Shown: positions 34,121-43,224, counted from the first letter of the stretch. The stretch: 64,000 nt of DNA from Caballeronia sp. SBC1 (GCF_011493005.1 NZ_CP049157.1:496001-560000); one strand, 5' to 3'. Notes: generated by a model not told the origin, from the letters alone. Numbers and translations are program-made.

Positions 34121-35059
34121 ATGATCGCGCCCGCATCAACCCTCCGCAAACGCTTGCGCCTGCGCCACCTGCAACTGATGGTGGCGCTCTCGGAAACCGA
34201 ATCGCTGCGCCGCGCCGCAGACGAACTCGCGATGACCCAGCCCGCCGCGACCAAGGCGTTGCAGGAGCTGGAGGACACCATTGGCGTGTCGCTCTTTGTG
34301 CGGCACGCGCGCGGCATGGACCCGACCATCTTCGGCGAAGCGGTCATGCGTTATGCACGCGTGGTGTTTGAAGACCTCGACGAACTGCGCGAGGAACTCG
34401 CCGCGATCGAGGCCGGCGATATCGGCAAGGTGCGCATTGGCGCCGTAATGGCACCCGCGCCCGAACTTCTGACGCACGCCATTGTGTCGTTGAAAGAAGC
34501 GCATCCGCGCTTGCAGATCTCCGTGCAAATTGATACCAGCGACGTACTCGTGCAGGCATTGCAGCAAGACCAGCTTGATATTGTGATCGGGCGGATTCCC
34601 GATGGTTTTCCCGCGCTCGACCTGAGTTTCGAGACCTTGTCAGAGGAGGCTTTATCGATTGTCGCCCGGCCGGATCATCCTGCCGCGAAGGCCACGGCGC
34701 GGCCCAAGCTTGCGGAGCTGGCGCAGTATCCGTGGATCGTGCAGCCGCATCCGAGCCCGATGCGGCAGATTATCGACCAGACCTTTCGCGAGTCGCGTGT
34801 GGCGCCGCCCATCAGTACGGTGGAGACCTCTTCGATCCTCACCACGCTTTCGCTCTTGCGCGACTCGGACATGCTGGCGGTGTTGCCGAGTTCGGTCGCC
34901 GCGTACTACGTTGCGCTGAAAACCATGACCTCGCTGCCAACACCTTTGCGTGGAAGGCTCGCACCGTATGGGCTGATTCTTCGTAAGAACCGCCGGATCA
35001 GGCCGGCGACTCAACTCGTGATCGATGTGATCCGGGGTGGCGCAGCAGTTGCTCAGTGA
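34121..35059 (+). CDS. LysR family regulator (GbpR-like)
   Basis: A 312-residue LysR protein. The winged helix is at residues 10-70 (LRHLQLMVALSETESLRRAADELAMTQPAATKAL) and the effector domain follows. The N-terminal RLRLRHLQL and the Leu-rich helix are typical of the GbpR/CbbR-like branch that controls sugar uptake genes. It is divergent from the four-gene sugar-acid operon and overlaps the convergent MFS gene by 7 bases at its 3' end. GGAG precedes the ATG. It probably activates the operon in response to the sugar acid or its product. Confidence 0.88.
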   Translation: MIAPASTLRKRLRLRHLQLMVALSETESLRRAADELAMTQPAATKALQELEDTIGVSLFVRHARGMDPTIFGEAVMRYARVVFEDLDELREELAAIEAGDIGKVRIGAVMAPAPELLTHAIVSLKEAHPRLQISVQIDTSDVLVQALQQDQLDIVIGRIPDGFPALDLSFETLSEEALSIVARPDHPAAKATARPKLAELAQYPWIVQPHPSPMRQIIDQTFRESRVAPPISTVETSSILTTLSLLRDSDMLAVLPSSVAAYYVALKTMTSLPTPLRGRLAPYGLILRKNRRIRPATQLVIDVIRGGAAVAQ

Positions 35060-36366
35060 CCAAGGCGGTCCGCCAGCTTAAGCTCGTGATGGGTTTCATC
35101 ATCGTGATTGGCGCCTTTATCCAGCGCTATATCCGGGCGCATGAAGAACGTCATCACAATGCCGATAGCAAGCAGTCCGACTGAACCGGCGAATGGCAAC
35201 GTCCAGTTTCCCGTGTGATCCACCACGAAGCCAAATACGATCGGCGAGAAAATGCCCGCTATTGCGGATCCTGCATTCACCAGGCCGCTCGCAATGCCGA
35301 CATGCTTGGGCGTAATGTCCATCGGCACGGCCCAGATGGGTCCAATCGTCATCTCCAGGAAGAAGAACGACAGGCTCATGGACGCAGCCATGACCGGGAG
35401 CGACTTCACGAACAGCACCGGTGCAAGGAACACGAGTGCACCAAGAAACGCGCCGATGATGACGTTACGCCGCGCCGCCACCACGTTGCCCGTGCGTTTC
35501 AATATGCGATCGCTCAGCACGCCGCCCGCCGTATTGCCGACCACCCCCGAGAGGAATACGCCCGCTGAAAAGAGCGCGGAGCTTTTCAGGTCGAGGCCAC
35601 GGCCATGCATGAAAAACGTTGGTAGCCATGTAAAGAACAACCAGCCGGTCCAGCCGTAGCAGAAGTAGACAATCATGGTGGGGCCGATGCGCTTGAGCAG
35701 CCTCCGCCACGGAACCGGCTCGTGAGTTTTTTCAACTACAACCTTGCCTTCGGGCGGCAAGCCGAGTGCTTCTTCTGCGGTCATGTGCCGATGTTTGCGC
35801 GGGTTATCGGTGAAATACCATGCATAGGCGCATACCCAGATTGCGGTCAGCGCACCGACCAGGATGAACGACGCGCGCCACGATGCGAACGCCACAAGCA
35901 GCGCGATAAGCGGCGGCGTCAGTGCGTTGCCAAGGCGCGAGAACGAGTGCGTGAGACCTTGCACGAACCCACGCTTCTCAGCTGGGAACCAGTTCGTCAA
36001 CGCACGCGCTTGCGCCGGCAGCGCGGCGCCCTCGCCGACGCCTAACAACATCCGTGCGCAGAACAACGTGACGACGCCGCCTGCGAAACCGGTAGCGACA
36101 GTAGCGACGATCCAGATGGACGCGCAGATGATGAGGGTGGTTTTCGCACCGAAGCGATCGCTTAGCCAGCCGCCGATGACCTGGCAGATCGCGTAGGTGT
36201 AGGCGAAGGCGGCGAAGACGAGGCCGACGTTGGTGTTGGTCAGATGCAGGTCATCGCGAATCAGGCCGGCAGCCGCCGAGAGATTCACGCGATCCAGATA
36301 CATGATGAACGACATCGCACACATGAGCGCGAGGATTGACCGGCTGACTTTGGGTCGATGGAACAT
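35053..36366 (-). CDS. MFS transporter, ACS family
   Basis: A 437-residue, 12-helix transporter. TM1 contains CAMSFIMYLDRVNLSAAAGL with the LDRVN motif of hexuronate/galactarate/tartrate carriers. GGWLSDRFGAK is the loop 2-3 motif. The two halves are divided by a polar loop of about 50 residues. GAGGAGACAA precedes the ATG at 36366. Its 3' end overlaps the LysR gene by 7 bases. It is the second ACS-type carrier at this locus and may be part of the same regulon with a different substrate. Confidence 0.85.
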   Translation of the reverse strand: MFHRPKVSRSILALMCAMSFIMYLDRVNLSAAAGLIRDDLHLTNTNVGLVFAAFAYTYAICQVIGGWLSDRFGAKTTLIICASIWIVATVATGFAGGVVTLFCARMLLGVGEGAALPAQARALTNWFPAEKRGFVQGLTHSFSRLGNALTPPLIALLVAFASWRASFILVGALTAIWVCAYAWYFTDNPRKHRHMTAEEALGLPPEGKVVVEKTHEPVPWRRLLKRIGPTMIVYFCYGWTGWLFFTWLPTFFMHGRGLDLKSSALFSAGVFLSGVVGNTAGGVLSDRILKRTGNVVAARRNVIIGAFLGALVFLAPVLFVKSLPVMAASMSLSFFFLEMTIGPIWAVPMDITPKHVGIASGLVNAGSAIAGIFSPIVFGFVVDHTGNWTLPFAGSVGLLAIGIVMTFFMRPDIALDKGANHDDETHHELKLADRLGH

Positions 36367-36714
36367 TTGTCTCCTCTTCCTTCTGGGTTGCGCCTTCGGG
36401 CGCTTCTTATGTGAGGTACTCTGGCTTCGTGTACTTGCCGAAGCAGTTGGAGACAGAGTCTGTTCAATCCAGCGATACCCGTCTAGTGAAAATATCTGAT
36501 GTGGCGATTCCTTTTGCTTATAGGGCGTACGGTATTCGCTCGCGCTGGGGGACGGGGTTGGTCGGGTTGGCGGTTTTGGGTTGGTGGTCGGGGTGCTAGG
36601 TTCTAGCGTTAGCGGTCGGAGTCTATGCCGGGTTGCCAGGTTCCAAAGTTGGCGGTCGGAGTCTATGCCGGGTTGCTGCTTTCGGTGTTAGCGGTCTGCC
36701 TAGATTAGCTAATT
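36367..36714. repeat. promoter side of the MFS gene, then 40-base tandem repeats
   Basis: After about 200 bases of gene-free sequence upstream of the MFS gene, a 25-base unit (GCGGTCGGAGTCTATGCC and GGGTTGC) occurs at 36612-36636 and again at 36652-36676, a 40-base period. A third, shorter copy starts near 36690. The complement of this block is also found diverged after 39697, so it belongs to the long inverted repeat described next. Confidence 0.6.
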
Positions 36715-36907
36715 TCTTTATCGCTATTAGCCACTGTGCGTGGCGGCACGTCATTTCTTTGTCCAAAGCGACAAAGAAACGAAGCAAAGAAAACGCTTTC
36801 AAACCACGCTACCCTAAGTGTCCACAGCGTGCAGTTTCTATTCATAGGTGCCCCAAAAGCACGGTGCTCGCCAGAGCCACCGATGTGTGAACCCCTCCTT
36901 CTCGCGA
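36715..36907 (+). repeat. left arm of a long inverted repeat
   Basis: About 193 bases. Bases 36816-36896 are the reverse complement of 37209-37289 with one mismatch over 81 bases. Bases 36715-36799 are the reverse complement of 39612-39696 with three mismatches over 85 bases. The 16 bases between match 39595-39611 loosely. Taken together they show that the right arm was once continuous and was split by two insertion sequences. The arm contains TTTCTTTG / CAAAGAAA runs that recur as dispersed repeats. Confidence 0.8.
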
Positions 36908-37198
36908 ATCCTGACACGAACACGCTTCGCCCCGAACGCTCTCGGGCAAGCACCAGTGCCAAGGAACCTGCACGGCCTCACGCGCATTCATCGCCGCGGT
37001 TCTTCGTAAGTTAGCTGCGTGGTTAGCAATGTTACGTTCGGTGGTTACGGCCTCATGCATTTTTGCGATCTTGTTCGAAGGCGGGTTGCCTGCGAGGTCC
37101 GTTACGCATAACTATCGGAGGATGGTTATTCCCGGATAGCGCGGGGTGCCCCATGGGCAGGTTCAGTCACTGGTGGCGAAGCGTGTGGGTATCCGTGT
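36908..37198. other. loop of the inverted repeat, no gene recognised
   Basis: About 290 bases between the two arms. Short frames only; no family resemblance. A candidate -10/-35 or small RNA was not found. It may be the remains of a mobile unit whose ends are the inverted arms. Confidence 0.35.
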
Positions 37199-37290
37199 TC
37201 GGAGAAAGAGGGGTTCACACATCCGTGGCTCTGGCGAGCACCGTGCTTTTGGGGCACCTATGAATAGAAACTGCACGCTGTGGACACTTA
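37199..37290 (-). repeat. outer part of the right arm of the long inverted repeat
   Basis: Reverse complement of the left arm around 36816-36907. It ends in TTA at 37288-37290, the target of the IS5-family element, and the arm resumes at 39598. Confidence 0.8.
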
Positions 37291-37291
37291 G

Positions 37292-38678
37292 TACTACAGC
37301 CGTAGATTTTTTACTATACTAATAGTATTTAGGATAACTACCAGATAAAGCTATGCACTCGACTGCAAGAACGTGGGAGCACGAGTTGGAGGCGCTGCAC
37401 CATCGACTAGGAGAACTGTTCAGGCGCCCCGAGCCCCGACAGCGGTCACTCGCGTACCTGAAGGGCCTGCTGGGCACGGTCGAGCGCAAGAACGGCTGGC
37501 AACTCGCCGAGTGGATCGGTGAATCGACACCCGACGGCGTGCAGCACCTGTTGGAGCGGGCACAGTGGGATGCGGATGCCGCGCGCGATGTACTGCGGGA
37601 GTATGTTGTTGAACAACTGGGCGAACGTGACGCGGTGCTGATCGTGGATGAGACCGGTTTCGTCAAGAAGGGGCTCCACTCGGCCGGGGTGCAACGCCAG
37701 TACAGTGGCACTGCAGGCCGCATCGAGAATAGCCAGATCGGCGTGTTCCTCTGCTATGCCGGTTGTGGCGGCAGCGCGTTTATCGACCGCGAACTGTATG
37801 TGCCCAAGGCGTGGACCGATGACCGTGTGCGCTGCGAGGCAGCGGGCATTCCCGAGTCGGTGGAGTTTGCAACGAAGCCGCAACTCGCGCGCAGTATGCT
37901 TGAACGTACGCTGGATGCAGGTGTGCCGTGCGGCTGGGTCACGGGTGATGAAGTCTATGGCGGCGACCGTCAACTGAGGCTCTGGCTGGAGTCGCGCGGC
38001 CAGTCCTTCGTGCTGGCCGTCGCGAAGAACGAACCTCTATGGTGGCAGGGTCCCGACTACGTACGGGCCGACCAGATCGCCGAAGCCCTGCCGGCACGGG
38101 CGTGGCGACGCCTGTCAGCAGGTGCCGGCGCCAAAGGCGAGCGCCTGTATGACTGGGCGCTCACCCCGCTGTGGCGTCTGCAGATCAACACAGAAGAGCG
38201 CCGCTTCGGGCATTACCTGCTGGTGCGGCGCAGCCTGGACGAGCAACGCGAGCATGCGTATTACGTCGTATACGCCCCGCGCAGCAAAGCCACGCGGCAA
38301 ATCCTGGTCAACGTAGCGGGCCGCAGGTGGGAAATCGAAATCGGCTTCGAAGCAACCAAAGGCGAATGCGGGCTCGATCAATATGAGGTACGCCGATGGC
38401 AGGGCTGGTATCGCCACATCACACTGGCCTTGTTGGCCCATGCCGTGCTTGTCACCCTGCGGGTGCGCGACAAAAAAAACACCTGAAGGTTTGGTACCGC
38501 TCAGTGTGCAGGAGATCCGCCGACTGCTTTGCCGCCTCCTATGGCGCGGCGCTCACTCCATCGAGTACGTGTTGTCATGGTCGATATGGCGTCGCAGGCA
38601 TCAATACCGCGCCCTGCAGTGCCATTACCGGCGCCGAGGCTGCGTACCGCCAGTTTCCTTATATCTACGGCTGTAGTA
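37292..38678 (+). mobile_element. IS701-family insertion sequence, 1387 bp
   Basis: Perfect 16-base terminal inverted repeats TACTACAGCCGTAGAT (37292-37307) and its complement (38663-38678) bound the element. A 4-base target duplication TTAG flanks it (37288-37291 and 38679-38682), matching the YTAR target known for the family. It contains one transposase gene with a frameshift near its 3' end. The right copy of TTAG includes the first base of the adjacent IS5-family element, so this element arrived later. Confidence 0.9.
37353..38486 (+). CDS. IS701-family transposase, frame broken near the C-terminus
   Basis: A 377-residue DDE transposase. DETGFVKKG (first Asp) is near residue 98, GDEVYGGD (second Asp) near residue 196, and the acidic Glu is in RWEIEIGFEATKGECGLDQYE near residue 330. 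The frame ends after DKKNT at a run of eight A (38472-38479). In the +1 frame the family's C-terminal block continues (PEGLVPLSVQEIRRLLCRLL to HYRRRG) to a stop at 38676, which would give about 440 residues. Seven A would restore the frame. It may be a mutation, or the run may allow slippage during transcription. All catalytic residues lie before the break. Confidence 0.85.
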   Translation: MHSTARTWEHELEALHHRLGELFRRPEPRQRSLAYLKGLLGTVERKNGWQLAEWIGESTPDGVQHLLERAQWDADAARDVLREYVVEQLGERDAVLIVDETGFVKKGLHSAGVQRQYSGTAGRIENSQIGVFLCYAGCGGSAFIDRELYVPKAWTDDRVRCEAAGIPESVEFATKPQLARSMLERTLDAGVPCGWVTGDEVYGGDRQLRLWLESRGQSFVLAVAKNEPLWWQGPDYVRADQIAEALPARAWRRLSAGAGAKGERLYDWALTPLWRLQINTEERRFGHYLLVRRSLDEQREHAYYVVYAPRSKATRQILVNVAGRRWEIEIGFEATKGECGLDQYEVRRWQGWYRHITLALLAHAVLVTLRVRDKKNT

Positions 38679-38681
38679 TTA

Positions 38682-39594
38682 GAGACGGTTTCAAAAAGAC
38701 ATGAAGGGGCTGTTAACTTCATGGACATGCTGTTAACCTTGGTCGTCATGACAACGAGGTCAAGGGGATGGACAAGCCAATCATTGACGACGAATTGTGG
38801 AAACGAATCGAACCCTTACTGCCACAGCCGAAGCCTCGACGCGAGAAGTACCCGGGTCGCAAACCGGTACCCGATCGCGCAGCATTGAGCGGCATTTTGT
38901 TTGTGTTGCGCACCGGACTGCGTTGGCGCGATCTACCCGCCGAAATGGGTTGCGGCTCTGGGGTGACCTGTTGGCGCCGCTTGCGAGACTGGCAAGAAGC
39001 AGGCGTGTGGGATCGACTGCACGAACTGCTGCTTGCCGAGTTACGTGCAGTCGACCAAATCGACTTCTCACGCGTGATTCTCGATTCGTCTTCCGTGCGG
39101 GCTATCGGGGCGGGCCAAAAACTGGGCCGAACCCCGTAGATCGTGGGCGACCAGGCTCCAAGCACCATGTCGCTACCGACGCAAATGGGGTGCCACTCTC
39201 GATCATCTTGACCGGTGCCAATCGCAATGACATCACACAATTGTTGCCGCTCATTGACGCGATTCCACCCATCCGAGGCATTCGCGGTCGCCCTTTGAAA
39301 AAGCCTCAAGTCGTCTACGCCGATCGCGGATACGACTCCGGCGTACACCGGCAGAAATTGCGCGATCGGGGTATCAAACCCGTTCTTGCGAAGCGCCGCT
39401 CCGAGCATGGCAGTGGCCTCGGAAAATATCGATGGGTAGTTGAACGGACTCATGCATGGTTCCATAATTTCCATCGTCTTCGAGTGCGCTATGAACGACT
39501 TGCCAAGATCCATGAAGCCTTCCTGAAGTTCGCCGCTTGCCTCATCTGTTGGAGCGCCCTCAAGCGATCTGTTCAGCCTTTTTGAAACCGCCTC
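38682..39594 (+). mobile_element. IS5-family (IS427-type) insertion sequence, 913 bp
   Basis: Terminal inverted repeats GAG-A/G-CGGTTTCAAAAAG lie at 38682-38698 and 39578-39594 with one mismatch in 17. A 3-base duplication TTA flanks the element (38679-38681, originally 37288-37290, and 39595-39597). It carries a two-frame transposase. The element sits inside the right arm of the long inverted repeat; joining the flanks at TTA restores the arm sequence GGACACTTAGGGTA. Confidence 0.88.
38768..39585 (+). CDS. IS5-family transposase, made by -1 frameshift
   Basis: The first frame (38768-39139, 123 residues) starts MDKPIIDDELWKRIEPLLP and holds the N-terminal DUF4096-type domain and the first catalytic Asp (VILDSSSVR). 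The second frame (to 39585) starts about GPKTGPNPVDRGRPGSKHH and holds the second Asp (VYADRGYDS) and the Glu region (WVVERTHAWFHNFHRLRVRYE). The shift is -1 at the A5 run 39117-39121, the usual expression mode of IS427-group elements. The fused product would have about 272 residues. The stop lies within the right terminal repeat. All parts appear intact. Confidence 0.85.
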
Positions 39595-39597
39595 TTA

Positions 39598-39696
39598 GGG
39601 TAGAGCGGTTAAAAGCGCTTTCTTTGCTTCGTTTCTTTGTCGCTTTGGACAAAGAAATGACGTGCTGCCACGCACAGTGGCTAATAGTGATAAAGA
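39598..39696 (-). repeat. inner part of the right arm of the long inverted repeat
   Basis: Bases 39612-39696 are the reverse complement of 36715-36799 with three mismatches. Downstream to about 39790 the similarity to the complement of 36590-36680 continues at a lower level (CTCCGACCGCTAACG is shared). Confidence 0.8.
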
Positions 39697-40074
39697 GAAT
39701 ATCCGACTCATGCAGATCACTAACCCTGAAAGCACCAACCCGGCATTGCCTCCGACCGCTAACGCCAGAACCCATCCCGACCAAACCCGTCCACCGGCGC
39801 GAGCAAACCCTCCAATCGAACCCTATATTAACGGCATTATTTCAGAAAACTTTATAGCTATTTTTATATTAATAATTTTGCTTAAAGAAGAATAACCCAT
39901 TTACCAAGCCCAGCAAGGCGCATCCGGGTAAACGACGTTATTTCTCGCCATTAGTCACGCATTAGTAACATTAAATCAACACTATTCGAGTCTCTAAAAA
40001 GAATCACCATTCCACAAGACCGGCCTTTTCTTAGTCAGGGCTTGATACGCCAATTTAGCCCGGGAGGTTCACAA
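39697..40074. promoter_or_regulatory. AT-rich upstream region of the chemosensory-like operon
   Basis: After the repeat remnant, bases 39820-39900 are markedly AT-rich (ACTTTATAGCTATTTTTATA, then a TTAATAATT run), unlike the rest of the window. Promoter elements of the operon are likely here but none stands out; no sigma-28 type GCCGATAA was found. GGGAGG at 40061-40066 is the ribosome binding site of the kinase gene. Confidence 0.4.
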
Positions 40075-42441
40075 ATGACTATCCGTCATCGCATTACGTT
40101 ATTGGTCATCCTGATGTTCGTCGCTTTATCTGCGATAGGCGGCTACGCCGTCTACCAGACGCGGCGTAGCGCATCGGAGGTTAAGCAAGTCACGGAAGGC
40201 GTGGTGCCCAGCGCGCTGGCTTCCGCGGACCTCGTTTCGCAAGTCAAGGACGTGCAGCTCGCCACCATGACGCTCGTGTATTCGCCAGACGGCAACGTCG
40301 TGGCCCAGGCGCAAGACGCATTGAAAGCAAAGAAGGCGTCCTTGCAGCAAGCACTCGCCTTCCAGGCAAGCAACGCGCACAGCCACGCGCAGGTCGGGCT
40401 GGTAAGCCAAGCCAACGACAGCCTCGATAACTATTTCGCGGCCATCAACGACACCGCGAAGATGAAAGCCGCAGGCAAGAACGAGCTCGCGCAAGCGTTC
40501 TTGTTCGCCAACGTGGCCCAGTATCGTGACGAACTTGAAGGGATTGTCGAGACGCTTCGCATCGAAAAGAACCGCGAGAAGGACGACGCAATCACAGCGC
40601 TGAACCACACGCTCGCAACAACCACGACCGCTATCGCCATTGTGACGGGTATCGCTATTGTGCTCCTGAGCCTGATCGGTTCCCTGCTCTACCGCCAGAT
40701 CACGCGGCCGCTAAGCCGCATGCAAGCCATGATGAGCGAGATTGCGTCCAGCCAGGACTTCACGCGGCGCGTGCCGGTAGGACGGATGGACGAGATCGGC
40801 CACTCTATCGTGGCGTTCAACGGCATGATAGAAAAGATCCAGGAAAACTCGGCCTTGCTCAAACAGAAGACCGCGGACATCCAGGCCATGCTGCAAAACA
40901 TGCAACAAGGCATTCTGACGGTCGTATCGGGGGCCGTTGTCCATGCCGAGTACTCGGCGCATCTCGAAGCAATCTTCGAAACGAACGACATTGCCGGCCG
41001 CAGCCTCATGGACCTGGTGTTCTCCAATACCGATCTTGGCGCCGACGCGCTCTCGCAAGTGGACGCGGCGAGCCACGCATGCCTGGGCGAAGACAGCATG
41101 AACTTCGAGTTCAATCAGCACCTGCTGGTACACGAAATTACGAAGTGCATGCCCGATGGTCGCGTGAAGATACTCGACCTGAGCTGGTCCGCCATCACTG
41201 ACGAAACCGACACCATCGTGCGCCTGATGCTCTGCGTGCGCGACGTCACCGAGTTGCGCGCACTCGCGGCCGAAACCAGCGAGCAGAAACGCAGGCTCGA
41301 AATGATTGGTGAAATCCTCGCGATCAACCAGGAAAAATTCCACCACTTCATCGAGAGCTCGACGACCTTTATCAGCGAGAACGAACGGATCATTCGCGAG
41401 CACCGCCAAGCAAATGGCGCGGCCATTGCCGAGCTGTTCCGCAACATGCACACGATCAAAGGCAACGCGCGCACCTACAGCCTCCAGTACCTGACCGACA
41501 TCGTTCACGAGACCGAGCAGAGCTACGACGAACTGCGCAACCCCGACGCGCAGCGGACCTGGGATCAGGAAGGCCTGGTACAGGAACTCGCTCGCGTACG
41601 TGAAGTGGTCGAGAGTTACGCCGAGATCAACGAGGTCAGCCTGGGACGCAGGGGACCGGGCCAAGGCGGTAACGCGGAACGGTACCTGACGATCGATATC
41701 GAGCATATTCAGGAAAGCCTGCGTCAACTGGAAGCCATGAATGTTGGCAACCCCGACGATCTGATCGAGATGCGCGACGCGGTGCATCAGACCCTGCGCC
41801 TGCTCGGAACTGAAAGTATCAGCCAGGTCCTCTCTGGCGTGCTCGACTCGCTCCCTTCGCTGGCGAGGGAGCTCGGCAAGGACGCGCCCGTGGTACGCAT
41901 TCGTGACAACAACACCCGCCTGCGCAGTCACGCCAGCGGTGCGTTGAAAAACGTGTTCATGCACCTGCTGCGCAATTCGATGGACCACGGCATCGAGACG
42001 CCTGAGGTGCGTACGGCACAAGGAAAAACGTCGGGCGGCACGATCGATATCAACGTGGATCTCGAAGAAGACGCGGTCCGCATTACGCTGAAAGACGATG
42101 GCCGCGGCCTCGCCTTGGGGCGGATTCGCAATATCGCGGTTGAACGCGGTTGGATCGGCAGTGACGAGAAGACCAGCGATGAGGAGATCGCCGATCTCAT
42201 CTTCCGCCCGGGATTTTCGACTGCGGAGCAGGTCACGGATGTGTCGGGCCGTGGCGTGGGTATGGACGCCGTGCGCGACTTCCTCAGGCGTGAGAACGGC
42301 AGCATCAAACTGCGCTTTACGGATGATAGTCAGGGTGCGGAATTCCGCCAGTTCGAAACCGTTGTTTGTTTGCCGGACGACGTCGCCGTAGAGAGTACCG
42401 GTGCACGGCCCCAACGCGAAGCCGACGAAGTTTCAGCCTAG
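40075..42441 (+). CDS. membrane chemosensory-type kinase: sensor-HAMP-PAS-HPt-CheA catalytic domain
   Basis: A 788-residue fusion. TM1 is residues 7-29 and TM2 about 186-210, enclosing an all-helical sensor like the four-helix bundle of chemoreceptors. HAMP follows to about 265, then a PAS-like region (about 275-390). An HPt domain has phospho-acceptor His459 in NMHTIKGNAR. The ATPase has N-box LRNSMDHGIE near 630, G1 DDGRGL near 675 and GRGVGMDAV near 725, all of CheA type. There is no CheW-like P5 domain, so it cannot join receptor arrays in the normal way and instead carries its own sensor. GGGAGG precedes the ATG at 40075. It is the first gene of a five-gene unit ending with CheY. Confidence 0.85.
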   Translation: MTIRHRITLLVILMFVALSAIGGYAVYQTRRSASEVKQVTEGVVPSALASADLVSQVKDVQLATMTLVYSPDGNVVAQAQDALKAKKASLQQALAFQASNAHSHAQVGLVSQANDSLDNYFAAINDTAKMKAAGKNELAQAFLFANVAQYRDELEGIVETLRIEKNREKDDAITALNHTLATTTTAIAIVTGIAIVLLSLIGSLLYRQITRPLSRMQAMMSEIASSQDFTRRVPVGRMDEIGHSIVAFNGMIEKIQENSALLKQKTADIQAMLQNMQQGILTVVSGAVVHAEYSAHLEAIFETNDIAGRSLMDLVFSNTDLGADALSQVDAASHACLGEDSMNFEFNQHLLVHEITKCMPDGRVKILDLSWSAITDETDTIVRLMLCVRDVTELRALAAETSEQKRRLEMIGEILAINQEKFHHFIESSTTFISENERIIREHRQANGAAIAELFRNMHTIKGNARTYSLQYLTDIVHETEQSYDELRNPDAQRTWDQEGLVQELARVREVVESYAEINEVSLGRRGPGQGGNAERYLTIDIEHIQESLRQLEAMNVGNPDDLIEMRDAVHQTLRLLGTESISQVLSGVLDSLPSLARELGKDAPVVRIRDNNTRLRSHASGALKNVFMHLLRNSMDHGIETPEVRTAQGKTSGGTIDINVDLEEDAVRITLKDDGRGLALGRIRNIAVERGWIGSDEKTSDEEIADLIFRPGFSTAEQVTDVSGRGVGMDAVRDFLRRENGSIKLRFTDDSQGAEFRQFETVVCLPDDVAVESTGARPQREADEVSA

Positions 42442-42493
42442 CACTCACCAAGACAAGCAGCAGCGCATCAATTGAAACCCGGAAGGATTGATT

Positions 42494-43216
42494 GTGATTG
42501 AACAGTATCTGTTGGCAGCATTGGCGGCGGCCGTGGCGACGGCCATCGTGGCCCTGCTCTTGCACAAGGTGCATAGCGCACGAACGTTGGCCCGGCTTCA
42601 ATCGGAAACGAACGGCCGGATCAAGACGCTCATGCAAACCAACGCGCAGCAGAGCGCCCTGATCGACCAGGGGGAGCAAAAGATTCAACAACTGGAATCC
42701 TCCATCGCTCAGTTGGACGATGACCTCGCCAGGCAGTTGAAGATCGCCGGCGATGATCGCGCGGCGCTGGCAGCAGCGGTTGAAGACAAAGAGAATTTGC
42801 TCGACCAGGCCAGACGGATTGCCGGTGAAGCATCGCGGCTCAAGAGCCTCGCCGCGACGTTCGAACGGTGGCACGAGCAGATGATTTCGCTGATGACGCA
42901 GAACCAGGACATGCATGCGAAGAATCACGAGCTGTCGTCCATCGTCAAGCATGTGGTGATCGTGTCGCTCAACGCGTCTATTGAGGCCGCGCGTGCAGGA
43001 AATGCCGGCCGCGGATTTGCGGTAGTCGCAGGAGAAGTGCGTGCACTCGCGGCGCGCTCGGAAGAACTCTCGCGGAGCTACCGGGACAGCCTGCACCGCA
43101 ATGACCTGACAACGACCGCCACGTTCCAGGACATCCAGGCGGGCGGGAAGATGATCACCGCGTCGCTTAGCAGCGTTGAGGTGCTTGCCGATCAATTTCA
43201 AGCAAGGCTCCACTAG
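42494..43216 (+). CDS. short membrane-anchored methyl-accepting chemotaxis-like protein
   Basis: A 240-residue protein: one N-terminal TM helix (residues 4-24), then a coiled coil (30-115) and a compact signalling hairpin. The receptor tip is recognisable in IVSLNASIEAARAGNAGRGF AVVAGEVRALAARSEELS near residues 155-192, close to the MCP consensus. There is no ligand domain and no HAMP. The GTG at 42494 is chosen as start, with AAGGA six bases upstream; TTG at 42488 is too close to that site. It may bridge the upstream kinase to a receptor lattice or act as a modulator without a sensor of its own. Confidence 0.75.
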   Translation: MIEQYLLAALAAAVATAIVALLLHKVHSARTLARLQSETNGRIKTLMQTNAQQSALIDQGEQKIQQLESSIAQLDDDLARQLKIAGDDRAALAAAVEDKENLLDQARRIAGEASRLKSLAATFERWHEQMISLMTQNQDMHAKNHELSSIVKHVVIVSLNASIEAARAGNAGRGFAVVAGEVRALAARSEELSRSYRDSLHRNDLTTTATFQDIQAGGKMITASLSSVEVLADQFQARLH

Positions 43217-43224
43217 GCATCGAA

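Noticed and set aside
36705..36962. Reading frame with ISLSKATKKRSKE-type sequence, also seen at 39560-39784
   Set aside because: The frames lie in the two arms of the inverted repeat; the similarity is due to the DNA repeat, with no evidence of translation.
36897..37208. Loop of the inverted repeat as an integron attC or group II intron
   Set aside because: No attC core sites, intron domain V or reverse transcriptase were seen.
40711..42414. 567-codon minus-strand frame opposite the kinase gene
   Set aside because: Antisense shadow of a high-GC gene; the plus-strand frame has clear kinase motifs.
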